Assembly (NCBI GenBank): GCA_019637555.1
Contig: JAHBVK010000001.1
Location: forward strand, 124,001 to 188,000
Direction of reading: 5' to 3'
Length of the DNA stretch: 64,000 bases
DNA from: Anaerolineae bacterium
GTDB taxonomy: Bacteria; Chloroflexota; Anaerolineae; Aggregatilineales; UBA2796
Made by a program: the position numbers and the translations under genes. Below the pieces are notes generated by a model, which saw only the letters and a list, made by a program, of their open reading frames with translations, did no database searches and was not told the origin of the DNA. Of the stretch, positions 42,899-50,520 are shown piece by piece (position 1 is the first letter of the stretch; each line of letters begins with the position of its first letter).

Positions 42899-43330
42899 CT
42901 ATTCCAATTCTAGTCGAAGTTCGATTTTGCCGATGCCGATGGTGTCACCTGTCGTTACCACCACAGGTTGATCAATGCGCTGTCCATTCAATTGTGTACC
43001 GTTACTGCTACCTTGATCTTCCAGCCACCACTGTCCACCGCGCAGCGTGATCAGTGCATGAACATTACTGATAAAAGCGTCATCGCAGGGAACGGTGTTA
43101 TTAGATGCACGTCCAAGACTAGTTAGCGGAAGCAACGGAAATACAGTACCCGGTGTCAAACCATCTACGTTTCCGCGCATCACAACTAAGCGTCCCCGTT
43201 TGAGTGTCCGGGCATCAACTTCTTTGCTGACTATACGAAAATCCCGCCAGAGCAACCAGAGCATCGTGAGCAGAAACAAGACCAGCAATATACTAGCGCT
43301 GATTCGCAGCAGAGGAAGCAGTATCTCCAC
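42899..43330 (-). CDS. Membrane-anchored FHA-domain protein (FhaB/FipA-like)
   Basis: 143 residues. One membrane helix at ~10-30 (SASILLVLFLLTMLWLLW) is followed by an FHA domain whose phosphothreonine-binding loop residues are visible: LGRASNNTV, SNVHALI and DQGSSNGTQLNG. It matches the short FhaB type of the actinobacterial fhaA-fhaB-pstP-rodA-pbpA-pknAB cluster. It would tether a phosphoprotein to the membrane near the cell-wall machinery. One base separates it from the FhaA-like gene. Confidence 0.88.
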   Translation of the reverse strand: MEILLPLLRISASILLVLFLLTMLWLLWRDFRIVSKEVDARTLKRGRLVVMRGNVDGLTPGTVFPLLPLTSLGRASNNTVPCDDAFISNVHALITLRGGQWWLEDQGSSNGTQLNGQRIDQPVVVTTGDTIGIGKIELRLELE

Positions 43331-43331
43331 G

Positions 43332-44150
43332 TTAAGTTTCCTGTGCGTCGTCGCTAATATTAGCGCCTAGATCCATTGGCTGGGTGTCGTTGATAGTGCC
43401 GCTTTTGGGTCGATTGTGTGCAATTGCTGGCTCATCATCCACGTATAGCATCATTACGCCGGCTAAGGAAATCACATCACCAGAGTTGAGAATACACTCC
43501 GTGATTCGATGCTCATTAACAAATGTGCCACCACTGCTGCCCAAGTCATAAATTACATAACGCCCAAAGCGCAGCCGAATCTGAGCATGAACACGCGATA
43601 CTTTTGGCTCATCGATGACGATTTGATTATCGCGACGGCGACCAATATTGATTACAGGTAATCTCAGTGGAATGTAGTTGCTACCACGTATGATCAGTTG
43701 CGGATTACGCACTTGCGGAAAAGCAGACTGATCCTCGTTCTCAAGCGGAACAAAAAGCTTGGTGGAATGGCGTGGCGTGTCAACATAGCCAGCAGAGATA
43801 GTGAAGGTGCGCGGAATTAGTGCCGTATCAATGCGTATCTGCACCGTCGGAATGCCACTTAACTGGCAATCCGCCTGCACTACCGCTTTCGTAATTGCTG
43901 TTGTCAACCAGCCTTTCAGATCAGAGGTGACGTGGCTCAACGCTTGAAAATCTTCAGCATGTAGGCTGATCACATATTCATTGGGAGCGAACAAGCCACT
44001 ATCTTCGACGCGGATACCATCTTCCATTGCGCGTGCCAGACGTGCTGCTAATTCGTCTAAGCGCAGACGGCGAGAAAATAACCGCGCAAGGTTATCTTCC
44101 AGCAGATGTTCTAGTAATGCCTCTAGTTGGGCAAATTTCACTTGCTTCAT
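43332..44150 (-). CDS. FhaA-like protein (DUF3662 plus C-terminal FHA domain)
   Basis: 272 residues. Residues 1-120 match the FhaA N-terminal domain (LEALLEHLLEDNLARLFSRR is typical of DUF3662), then a linker of about 60 residues, then an FHA domain (~175-255) with INIGRRRDNQIVI, SRVHAQIRL and DLGSSGGTFVNEHR. First gene of the operon FhaA, FhaB, MtaP, SEDS, PBP. The Ser/Thr kinases and phosphatase that accompany this set in Actinobacteria are absent from the window. Confidence 0.88.
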   Translation of the reverse strand: MKQVKFAQLEALLEHLLEDNLARLFSRRLRLDELAARLARAMEDGIRVEDSGLFAPNEYVISLHAEDFQALSHVTSDLKGWLTTAITKAVVQADCQLSGIPTVQIRIDTALIPRTFTISAGYVDTPRHSTKLFVPLENEDQSAFPQVRNPQLIIRGSNYIPLRLPVINIGRRRDNQIVIDEPKVSRVHAQIRLRFGRYVIYDLGSSGGTFVNEHRITECILNSGDVISLAGVMMLYVDDEPAIAHNRPKSGTINDTQPMDLGANISDDAQET

Positions 44151-44231
44151 GACGCCGCATTATAGCCTTGCGCACTTACGATACCCGCACCACTTCTCTC
44201 CGTAATCTTAACGCAATCCGTTCGTCTATGG

Positions 44232-44260
44232 TTGATCCTTTCTTCGCGGTTTCTTATAAT
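44232..44260 (+). promoter_or_regulatory. Sigma-70-type promoter upstream of the SDR gene
   Basis: TTGATC (44232-44237), a 17-base spacer and a perfect TATAAT (44255-44260). The predicted start is near 44267, about 110 bases ahead of the SDR ATG. Confidence 0.65.
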
Positions 44261-44379
44261 TCATGGCATTCTCTCCATAAGTTACGAGATTCTACTCTGC
44301 ATCTACCACGTTCGGTTTGGAGCTTTCTGCCAGACTACAACGATTTTGCAGAATCAACATTGAAAAGTAGAACCAACTC

Positions 44380-45114
44380 ATGAATTTCACAGTCGATCTT
44401 TCGAGCAAAGTAGCGCTTGTTACGGGCGCTGGTGATGATCTTGGGAAAGCAACCGCACTGGCGCTAGCAAAATCTGGCGCTACCGTGTGCGTCAACGACA
44501 TCAATCCAGACCGTGCCGATGAAGTGGCGCAGTTAATTATTGGCGCGGGTGGTCAGGCTATGGCATGGTCGGCGGATGTCTCAAACAAATTTCAAGTATC
44601 CGCCATGATCGAGAATATGCGGGATAGATTCACTCATCTCCACATTTTAGTTAATGCGGCAGGAGTCCAACGGGGTGAAACGTTCATCAAGCTCGATGAG
44701 TATGACTGGCGACGAACGCTAGAGATCAACTTGACGGGTACTTTTTTCTGTACCCAGCTTTGTGGACGGGTGATGGCAGATGAGGGTGGCGGCGTAATCG
44801 TTAACCTTGCCAGCGTTTATGGACACCCACTACCACTTGAAAATAATGCAGCTTACGTTGCCAGTAAAGCGGGGATCGTCGGCTTTACACGTGAAGTGGC
44901 ACGAGAAATGGCTGGTTATAACGTCCGCATCAATGCCCTGTGTCCGGGTGATATTCAGATTCCTAATTTGCCGCCGATTACGCCGACAAATCCACAAAAG
45001 CGCGTGGGAACTCCAGAAGAAGTTGCCAATGTTGTGCTGTTTCTATGTTCTGATGCTGCGTCGTTTATCACCGGACAGGCAATCAACATCGATGGCGGCT
45101 TGGCTATGGTGTAG
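44380..45114 (+). CDS. Short-chain dehydrogenase/reductase (FabG-like)
   Basis: 244 residues. VALVTGAGDDLGKATALALA is the TGxxxxxG NAD(P)-binding motif, with NDINPDRADEV after strand 2 suggesting NAD preference (acidic residue). NAAGVQRG, the catalytic Ser in NLASVYGHP, and Tyr-x3-Lys in YVASKAGIVG complete a classical SDR. The end SFITGQAINIDGGLAMV is typical of FabG-type 3-oxoacyl reductases. The precise substrate is open. Confidence 0.92.
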   Translation: MNFTVDLSSKVALVTGAGDDLGKATALALAKSGATVCVNDINPDRADEVAQLIIGAGGQAMAWSADVSNKFQVSAMIENMRDRFTHLHILVNAAGVQRGETFIKLDEYDWRRTLEINLTGTFFCTQLCGRVMADEGGGVIVNLASVYGHPLPLENNAAYVASKAGIVGFTREVAREMAGYNVRINALCPGDIQIPNLPPITPTNPQKRVGTPEEVANVVLFLCSDAASFITGQAINIDGGLAMV

Positions 45115-45139
45115 CGAAATATAACGGCATTGTCAGTGC

Positions 45140-46225
45140 TTAGTTCGGGTTCGGCAGTTCAACGATAAAGGAAGAACCTTTGCCGATCTCGCTCTCAACG
45201 AAGATGCTGCCCTCATGAGCCTCGACAGCCAAGCGACAAAACAGCAACCCTAGTCCATATCCTGCACGAGCTTCGTGAGCGCGATAGAGCCGGACTGCCG
45301 AATCCTTCTCGAATAAGCCGGGAATAATTTCAGGAGGGATGCCGGGTCCCTCATCTTTAACAGTGATTCGAATAGTATTGGGCACAGCGCCTGCTGTCAC
45401 ACTTAGAGTAATCTGCGATCCTGCAGGCGAGAATTTCAGCGCATTGACCAGCAAATTGAGAACAACACGCCAGATCAAGATCGGATCGACCTCAACGACT
45501 GTATTTGCATCTTTCTGCAAGATGTACTGCAACTGCACTTCACGATCCAGTGTTAGCGGGCGGAAGCGCTTAAGTAACGAGTCTAGCAATTGCCCAAGGT
45601 CAGCAGCCACACGACGAACATTGATCGTCCTGTTTTCGATAGTTAAAACATCCAGTGAGTCACGAATCATGGATTCCAGCAAGCTACCCGAATCGTAGGC
45701 ATCATATACTGCCTGTACTGCTTCAGGTGATCCCGGCGGCACTTGATTATAGAAGGTCAATGCCGAATTAATCATCATGATGGCATTGCCCATGTCGTGT
45801 ACCAGCATCTTGAACAAATCGCTTTGCATAGTGAAGCGATCTTTAAGGTAAATTTCCTGTCGGATCGCTTTCAGTCGAAGTGATCGTTCGATCCGCAACA
45901 GCAGGTCAGCGGGTGCAAATGGGCGCGAGATCACTTCATCGGCTGTGAAAGCCGATTTCAGGGCAGAAAGATCATTTCCTTGTTCTGCAGTCAGCAGTAA
46001 GCTCATGCTGTAGCCAATATGATTGTTGTTGCGCAGCGTAGAAATCGGGCGACTGATGCGGCGATGAGCCTTGGCGTCAAGCAACAACAAATCAGGACTA
46101 CTGCTTTCTACAGCGTCCAGTACTTGAGATGGCTTGATCAGGTCATAGGTCAGCGTTGGATCGCTATCCAACAAATTGCCGATAGCCGCAGCGCCATCGA
46201 ATTCACCTATGATAATACGAGGCAT
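45140..46225 (-). CDS. Receiver-domain / histidine kinase hybrid
   Basis: 361 residues. Residues 1-120 resemble a response-regulator receiver with the phospho-acceptor Asp in SPDLLLLDAKAH, but the conserved Lys of the KPF motif is Arg (ISRPFAPADLL), so phosphotransfer may be altered. Residues ~140-200 are a HisKA-like helix pair with His in LVHDMGNAIMMI, and ~240-361 an HATPase domain (NLLVNALKFSPAG, DEGPGIPP, GYGLGLLFCRLA). The order (receiver before kinase) fits a phosphorelay intermediate. Soluble. No partner gene is adjacent. Confidence 0.87.
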   Translation of the reverse strand: MPRIIIGEFDGAAAIGNLLDSDPTLTYDLIKPSQVLDAVESSSPDLLLLDAKAHRRISRPISTLRNNNHIGYSMSLLLTAEQGNDLSALKSAFTADEVISRPFAPADLLLRIERSLRLKAIRQEIYLKDRFTMQSDLFKMLVHDMGNAIMMINSALTFYNQVPPGSPEAVQAVYDAYDSGSLLESMIRDSLDVLTIENRTINVRRVAADLGQLLDSLLKRFRPLTLDREVQLQYILQKDANTVVEVDPILIWRVVLNLLVNALKFSPAGSQITLSVTAGAVPNTIRITVKDEGPGIPPEIIPGLFEKDSAVRLYRAHEARAGYGLGLLFCRLAVEAHEGSIFVESEIGKGSSFIVELPNPN

Positions 46226-46359
46226 ACCCGAGATTCTTTCTGATCTTACTCTATATGAATCATAACTATTCTGAGGATATGAGCAAGAACCAGTGATTCA
46301 GCCACAGTATACCGCTAAGTTTATGCCGTCATAATGGCTTTTGCGCCACATTGATCCTT

Positions 46360-46388
46360 TTGACACAATCGACTGAATGTGATAAATT
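46360..46388 (+). promoter_or_regulatory. Distal promoter of the Rieske/cytochrome b operon
   Basis: A consensus TTGACA (46360-46365), a 17-base spacer and TAAATT (46383-46388), about 195 bases upstream of the ATG from the predicted start. Confidence 0.65.
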
Positions 46389-46481
46389 ATACGAAGTCAC
46401 ATAGGGAAAACTTGGCAATTTATCGAGTCTACAGGGTATTCTGCTACTTTCTGCTGTTAATTTCCCACAGCCAATTACAAA

Positions 46482-46510
46482 ATGACAGCTTGGCATAGCA
46501 GTGTTAGAAT
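46482..46510 (+). promoter_or_regulatory. Proximal promoter of the Rieske/cytochrome b operon
   Basis: ATGACA (46482-46487), a 17-base spacer and TAGAAT (46505-46510), giving a leader of about 75 bases. Confidence 0.55.
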
Positions 46511-46590
46511 GTCTGGCACACACAAGCAGATCAAAGATAGAACTTAGGTATAGGGGACAAAGCGGCGTTTTCGCGCCGATTGGAGGATAA

Positions 46591-47190
46591 ATGGCAACCA
46601 CGACTGCCGCAAACACACCACCTAAAGCCACCGCCAGAACGGCAGCCGCCGATGCATCAGCAGCCACACCAGAGGTACAAGTTAAAGGCGTTACGCGCCG
46701 TGAGTTTCTGTACTACATCTGGGGAGCAAGTATAGCGCTGCTGCTAGCCGAAACGGGTGGAGCGATCATTTGGTATGCGCTGCCACGCTTCCGTGAAGGC
46801 GAGTTCGGTGGTGTATTTACCGTTGGCGCGGATACGCTGCCACCTGCGGGTTCTCCGCCAGTATTGAACCCTGTTGGTAAGTACTGGCTTTCCAATACAG
46901 ATAAAGGGGTACTCGCGCTAAGCGCCGTATGTACTCATCTGGGATGCCTCTTCAAATGGGTAGATGTCAATGGTCGTTTTGAATGCCCCTGTCACGGTTC
47001 TAAGTTTCAGGCGAATGGGACTTACATTGAGGGTCCTGCACCACGCAACTTGGATCGCTTTGAACTGACCGTAGTGGCAGGCGCGACGAGCACGGTATCC
47101 GATGCAGCAGGCGATCCGGTGCCCGCAGATGGGGCGACATCAATCCTGATCAACACTGGTAAGAAAATCAAGGGCGCTACGCACGCCTAA
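46591..47190 (+). CDS. Rieske iron-sulfur protein of a cytochrome bc-type complex
   Basis: 199 residues. An Ala/Thr-rich N-terminus (~1-30), then TRREFLYYIWGASIALLLAE, a single membrane anchor preceded by an RRE pair that suggests Tat export, and the soluble Rieske domain with CTHLGC and CPCHGSKF [2Fe-2S] ligands (two Cys, two His) plus disulphide Cys. It transfers electrons from quinol at the Qo site to cytochrome c. First gene of the Rieske, cytochrome b, cytochrome c operon. Strong GGAGG before the ATG. Confidence 0.94.
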   Translation: MATTTAANTPPKATARTAAADASAATPEVQVKGVTRREFLYYIWGASIALLLAETGGAIIWYALPRFREGEFGGVFTVGADTLPPAGSPPVLNPVGKYWLSNTDKGVLALSAVCTHLGCLFKWVDVNGRFECPCHGSKFQANGTYIEGPAPRNLDRFELTVVAGATSTVSDAAGDPVPADGATSILINTGKKIKGATHA

Positions 47191-47210
47191 CCTAGATAAG
47201 ACAAACAAAA

Positions 47211-47241
47211 AAGCGCTGATTGCCCGAGCAGGTCAGCGCTT
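47211..47241 (+). terminator. Hairpin between Rieske and cytochrome b genes
   Basis: AAGCGCTGA and TCAGCGCTT pair over a 13-base loop. Only a weak T-rich stretch (TAAAGTCTTT) follows, so partial termination or an mRNA processing/stability element is more likely than a full stop. Confidence 0.45.
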
Positions 47242-47299
47242 AAAGTCTTTGTAGCGCTCATTATTTTGAAGATCGTTCGTTTCGGTTGGGGAGCTTGCT

Positions 47300-49093
47300 A
47301 TGTCGGTATTACCGTTTCCCAGCTTCCTTGATGACATCAAGGAAAAGGGATTTCGTAAAGCCGTATTTGAAGTAGTCGATAATACGGTAGAGCGAATCAC
47401 CACAGGTTTGAACATTCAGGACATCCGTGAAGCGCTACGCGGCGACCCGCCATCGCGTCGTCCGAATCCGCGCCTAACGCCTCACGCCGATGGGTTCTGG
47501 ATGCACATGCGTCCCAGTTATTTCCATCAAGCGGTGACGGGGATTTACCCGACCTTCCGGTTGGGCTTCCTGTCCACCTTTATGTTTGTGGTAGAGATCA
47601 TCACTGGCTTGTTCCTGATGATTTTCTATACGCCCTCACCTGAAGCCGCCTACGCCAACATGATCAACATCATGAACAACGTCCCGCTGGGGCAGTTCAT
47701 GCGTGACATCCATCGTTTGGGTGCTGAAGGCATGGTCTTGTTCGTGGCACTGCATACCATACGTACGTTTGCGACTGGCTCCTATAAGAAGCCACGTCAA
47801 TTCACGTGGTTTAGCGGTATGCTGCTGCTGCTGTTCACTCTGTTCCTCAGCTTTTCCGGCTACCTGTTGCCATGGGACCAATTGGCGTTCTGGGCGGTGA
47901 CGATTGGTACGTCGATGGCTGAAGCCGCGCCGCCTGAGATCGTGGGTACGAACGTCAACCTGATCTTACGCGGTGCACCAGATATCGGCGCTGGTGGGTT
48001 GCTGCGCTTCTACCTACTGCATGTATTTCTGATGCCGTTGCTAACTGCTGTGTTCTTGGGCGTCCACTACTATAAGGTGGTGCTGCATGGACACTCACTG
48101 CCGCCACGTCAGGAAGAAATCGGCGTTGACACTGCCAAGCGCGTTCCGATGGATCGCCGCGTCTACTTCACACCCGATGTGTTGACCACTGAACTACTGT
48201 GGATTGGTGCCGTCAGTTTTATCATGGTGGTGATGTGTATCTGGTTCTTCCACGCGCCGCTTGAAAGCCATGCCAACCCACAAGTGACGCCTCTGCATAC
48301 GACAGCCCCATGGTACTTCCTGTGGCTGCAAGGTATGTTGAAGCTAGGCGATAAGATCCTGTTCGGTCTGGTGATTCCTACCGGATTGCTAATCGCTTTC
48401 ATTGTCTATCCTTACATCGATGTGGCACCAAGCCGTCGTTATGCACACCGTCGGCTTGTGCTTAGTATGATGTTGACGTTCTGCTTCGTTATGTTCTTGC
48501 TCACATACATGGGTACTGGTAAGTGGGGTGTTGTCACCTCTGCCGACCAAGAAATTGGGCAAGAACTCGCGCCGATGGAAGGTGTTGGTCCAGCGCGTGC
48601 CCTGCCCTACGATGAATACGCGCTAGGCACATTCTGCACCGACAACCTCGATCAGGATCATCAGCTTCCGCTGGTGCAGTGGGATGCAGTACGTGCTTCT
48701 ACGGATACGCTGCTGCCAGATACTACCAAGCCAGTGATGTGCCAAGCAGTGCCTGAAGGTGGCATTCGCGAACTGATGGAAGACTATCAACACATGGTTG
48801 AGAAATGGGCTGGCGGTAAGCTCATCAACACAGTGGGTGTACTCACCGTACAGCAGGTGCAGCCTGACCTTAAGCGTGTTGATATTAAGGTAATCTGGAA
48901 CACACCAGAAGTGGACGCTGCCAAGAACCCCATCCGCAATGATGACGGTACACTAAAGATGGTGATGGTCGATTCTTCATTCGACGATCAAGGCAACAAA
49001 CTGGATACGCCGCGCCAAGTCGGTCAAATCCAAGCGTCGGGTAAGACTATCTTCATCAGCCGCCTGTCTGAATATCAGGGTGGCGGACACTAA
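47300..49093 (+). CDS. Cytochrome b of a quinol:cytochrome c oxidoreductase, full-length fusion with unusual C-terminal extension
   Basis: 597 residues. A ~60-residue N-terminal lead is followed by the four-helix haem domain with ligand pairs His138/His152 (13 residues between) and His241/His256 (14 between, the b6-like spacing), SGYLLPWDQLAFWAVTIGTS in helix C, and the C-terminal (subunit IV-like) helices. The Qo motif reads A336-P-W-Y339 where PEWY or PDWY is usual, so the acidic residue is missing. About 200 extra residues follow the last helix (from ~410), hydrophilic, with two Cys (FCTDN, VMCQA); no known domain recognised. Partner of the Rieske and dihaem c proteins encoded on either side. 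Confidence 0.93.
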   Translation: MSVLPFPSFLDDIKEKGFRKAVFEVVDNTVERITTGLNIQDIREALRGDPPSRRPNPRLTPHADGFWMHMRPSYFHQAVTGIYPTFRLGFLSTFMFVVEIITGLFLMIFYTPSPEAAYANMINIMNNVPLGQFMRDIHRLGAEGMVLFVALHTIRTFATGSYKKPRQFTWFSGMLLLLFTLFLSFSGYLLPWDQLAFWAVTIGTSMAEAAPPEIVGTNVNLILRGAPDIGAGGLLRFYLLHVFLMPLLTAVFLGVHYYKVVLHGHSLPPRQEEIGVDTAKRVPMDRRVYFTPDVLTTELLWIGAVSFIMVVMCIWFFHAPLESHANPQVTPLHTTAPWYFLWLQGMLKLGDKILFGLVIPTGLLIAFIVYPYIDVAPSRRYAHRRLVLSMMLTFCFVMFLLTYMGTGKWGVVTSADQEIGQELAPMEGVGPARALPYDEYALGTFCTDNLDQDHQLPLVQWDAVRASTDTLLPDTTKPVMCQAVPEGGIRELMEDYQHMVEKWAGGKLINTVGVLTVQQVQPDLKRVDIKVIWNTPEVDAAKNPIRNDDGTLKMVMVDSSFDDQGNKLDTPRQVGQIQASGKTIFISRLSEYQGGGH

Positions 49094-49108
49094 TAATCAG
49101 GAACGACT

Positions 49109-50296
49109 ATGAATATTCAGAACAAAGTTCTGCTGGGTATTGGTTCCTTCGTCGGCATCATGCTGCTGGTCGGCTGGGTGGCGATCAACGAGCCTGCCCG
49201 TATGGAAGTATTCACCGAGCAGTGGCATGGACGTTCAGTGGAGCGCGGCGCAGCGTTGTTTCTAAGTAGTTGCGCTACCTGTCACAATGCTGATGGTAAG
49301 GGGCAGGAAGGACGCGCACCTGCCCTGCAAAACCCCATGTTGTTCTTGACTGAGAATCCAGCGAAAGTGGCGAAGGCTAAGGTCGCTGATCTGCAAACGC
49401 AGCTCAAGACTCTGACTGATTCGCAGACGGCTTACGATGATGCGGTTAAGAATTTGCCTGATCTCGAAGCCAAGCGTGATCAGTTGGCTTCTAACCCTGA
49501 CTCTCAGGAATATAAGGACGCGGTATCGGCTGTGGAAACTGCACAAGCAGCCGTACGTAACTACGATCCCAACACACCGCAGAAGGTTACCGACATGAAT
49601 ACCCAGATCACGACGGCGCAAAGCGATCTCGACGCGCTAGTCGCTCAGGGTTGGGAACCTGACCGGGATGTACGCTTGGTAGAAATGGGTTGGGGAGGGA
49701 CGCTCGCCGACTACATTGAAGGTACTTTGATCTCCGGTCGTCCGGCATCGAAGTTTTACTGGCCTCAAGCGATGCCCAACTGGGCGCAGTCAACTGGTGG
49801 TCCACTGCGTCCTGATGAAATTCAGAATCTGGTTGATTTCATCCTGAATTGGCAGGCAGATGCCGTCAAGCTAACGCCCAACGATCTGAATCAGCAGTTC
49901 AAACTGCCAGTATCGGGTCCGCCAAAGCAAACTATCGCTCAAGAGTTTGGTGCAAATCCTGACGTTACCACACTCGATCTTAGCGGTGGCGATGCGGCAA
50001 ATGGTCAGTCACTGTATGCCAGCAACGCATGCCAAGCTTGCCACGCTGTTGAGGGTGGTGCAGCCTATCCATTTGCGCCTACGCCAGGAACGTGGACTCG
50101 CGTGATCGATGTGCGCCTGAAAGACCCCGCCAATGCAGGGTTGACGCCAGAGCAGTACCTTGCCCACAGCATTCTTGATCCTAATGCCTACATCGTTCCG
50201 GGGGCGTCGGCTGGTCTGATGCCACAAACATTCGCCAGTTCCCTGTCGATCCAAGAACTGCGTGACATCATTGCTTACCTTGCCACACAGCAGTAA
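49109..50296 (+). CDS. Membrane-anchored dihaem cytochrome c of the bc-type complex
   Basis: 395 residues. One N-terminal membrane helix (VLLGIGSFVGIMLLVGWVAI). The first haem site CATCHNADGKG is at ~51-55 and the second CQACHAVEGG at ~310-314, with a late Met (SAGLMPQTF) as possible sixth ligand. Between them (~95-175) a Lys/Asp/Gln-rich helical stretch (ADLQTQLKTLTDSQTAYDDA) looks like a coiled-coil insert splitting the first cytochrome domain. Starts 15 bases after the cytochrome b stop and ends the operon. Confidence 0.9.
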   Translation: MNIQNKVLLGIGSFVGIMLLVGWVAINEPARMEVFTEQWHGRSVERGAALFLSSCATCHNADGKGQEGRAPALQNPMLFLTENPAKVAKAKVADLQTQLKTLTDSQTAYDDAVKNLPDLEAKRDQLASNPDSQEYKDAVSAVETAQAAVRNYDPNTPQKVTDMNTQITTAQSDLDALVAQGWEPDRDVRLVEMGWGGTLADYIEGTLISGRPASKFYWPQAMPNWAQSTGGPLRPDEIQNLVDFILNWQADAVKLTPNDLNQQFKLPVSGPPKQTIAQEFGANPDVTTLDLSGGDAANGQSLYASNACQACHAVEGGAAYPFAPTPGTWTRVIDVRLKDPANAGLTPEQYLAHSILDPNAYIVPGASAGLMPQTFASSLSIQELRDIIAYLATQQ

Positions 50297-50322
50297 GCTC
50301 CCTAACTTCAGATAATCTAGTA

Positions 50323-50354
50323 AAAACGCCGGAGTAGTGATATTCCGGCGTTTT
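50323..50354 (+). terminator. Rho-independent terminator of the cytochrome operon
   Basis: AAAACGCCGGA and TCCGGCGTTTT form an 11-bp stem over a 10-base loop and end in a T-run (TTTTCATTT), 27 bases after the cytochrome c stop. Confidence 0.85.
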
Positions 50355-50413
50355 CATTTGTCCAGATTAAGTCCTCACCCCACCATCTTCGTATGCAGTC
50401 GGTCTAGCGTCGG

Positions 50414-50441
50414 TTGCACTTTGGATAACTTGGGCTAGAAT
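50414..50441 (+). promoter_or_regulatory. Promoter of the first GH-like gene
   Basis: TTGCAC (50414-50419), a 16-base spacer and TAGAAT (50436-50441), with a predicted leader of about 73 bases to the ATG at 50521. Confidence 0.5.
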
Positions 50442-50520
50442 AGCGCGGCGCAAAGATAAAAATCTTGTAAATGCGTTTGCGCCAAAACATTATCACGAAA
50501 CTGATGATGGAAAGCACAGT

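Larger units (their letters stand above)
46226..46590. other. 365-base non-coding region upstream of the Rieske/cytochrome b operon
   Basis: No convincing gene on either strand. It contains two sigma-70-like promoters facing the Rieske gene (listed separately) and a GC-rich AGCGGCGTTTTCGCGCC segment just before the ribosome binding site that can form a short stem (GGCG/CGCC). The long leader from the first promoter (about 195 bases) leaves room for regulation. Confidence 0.6.
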
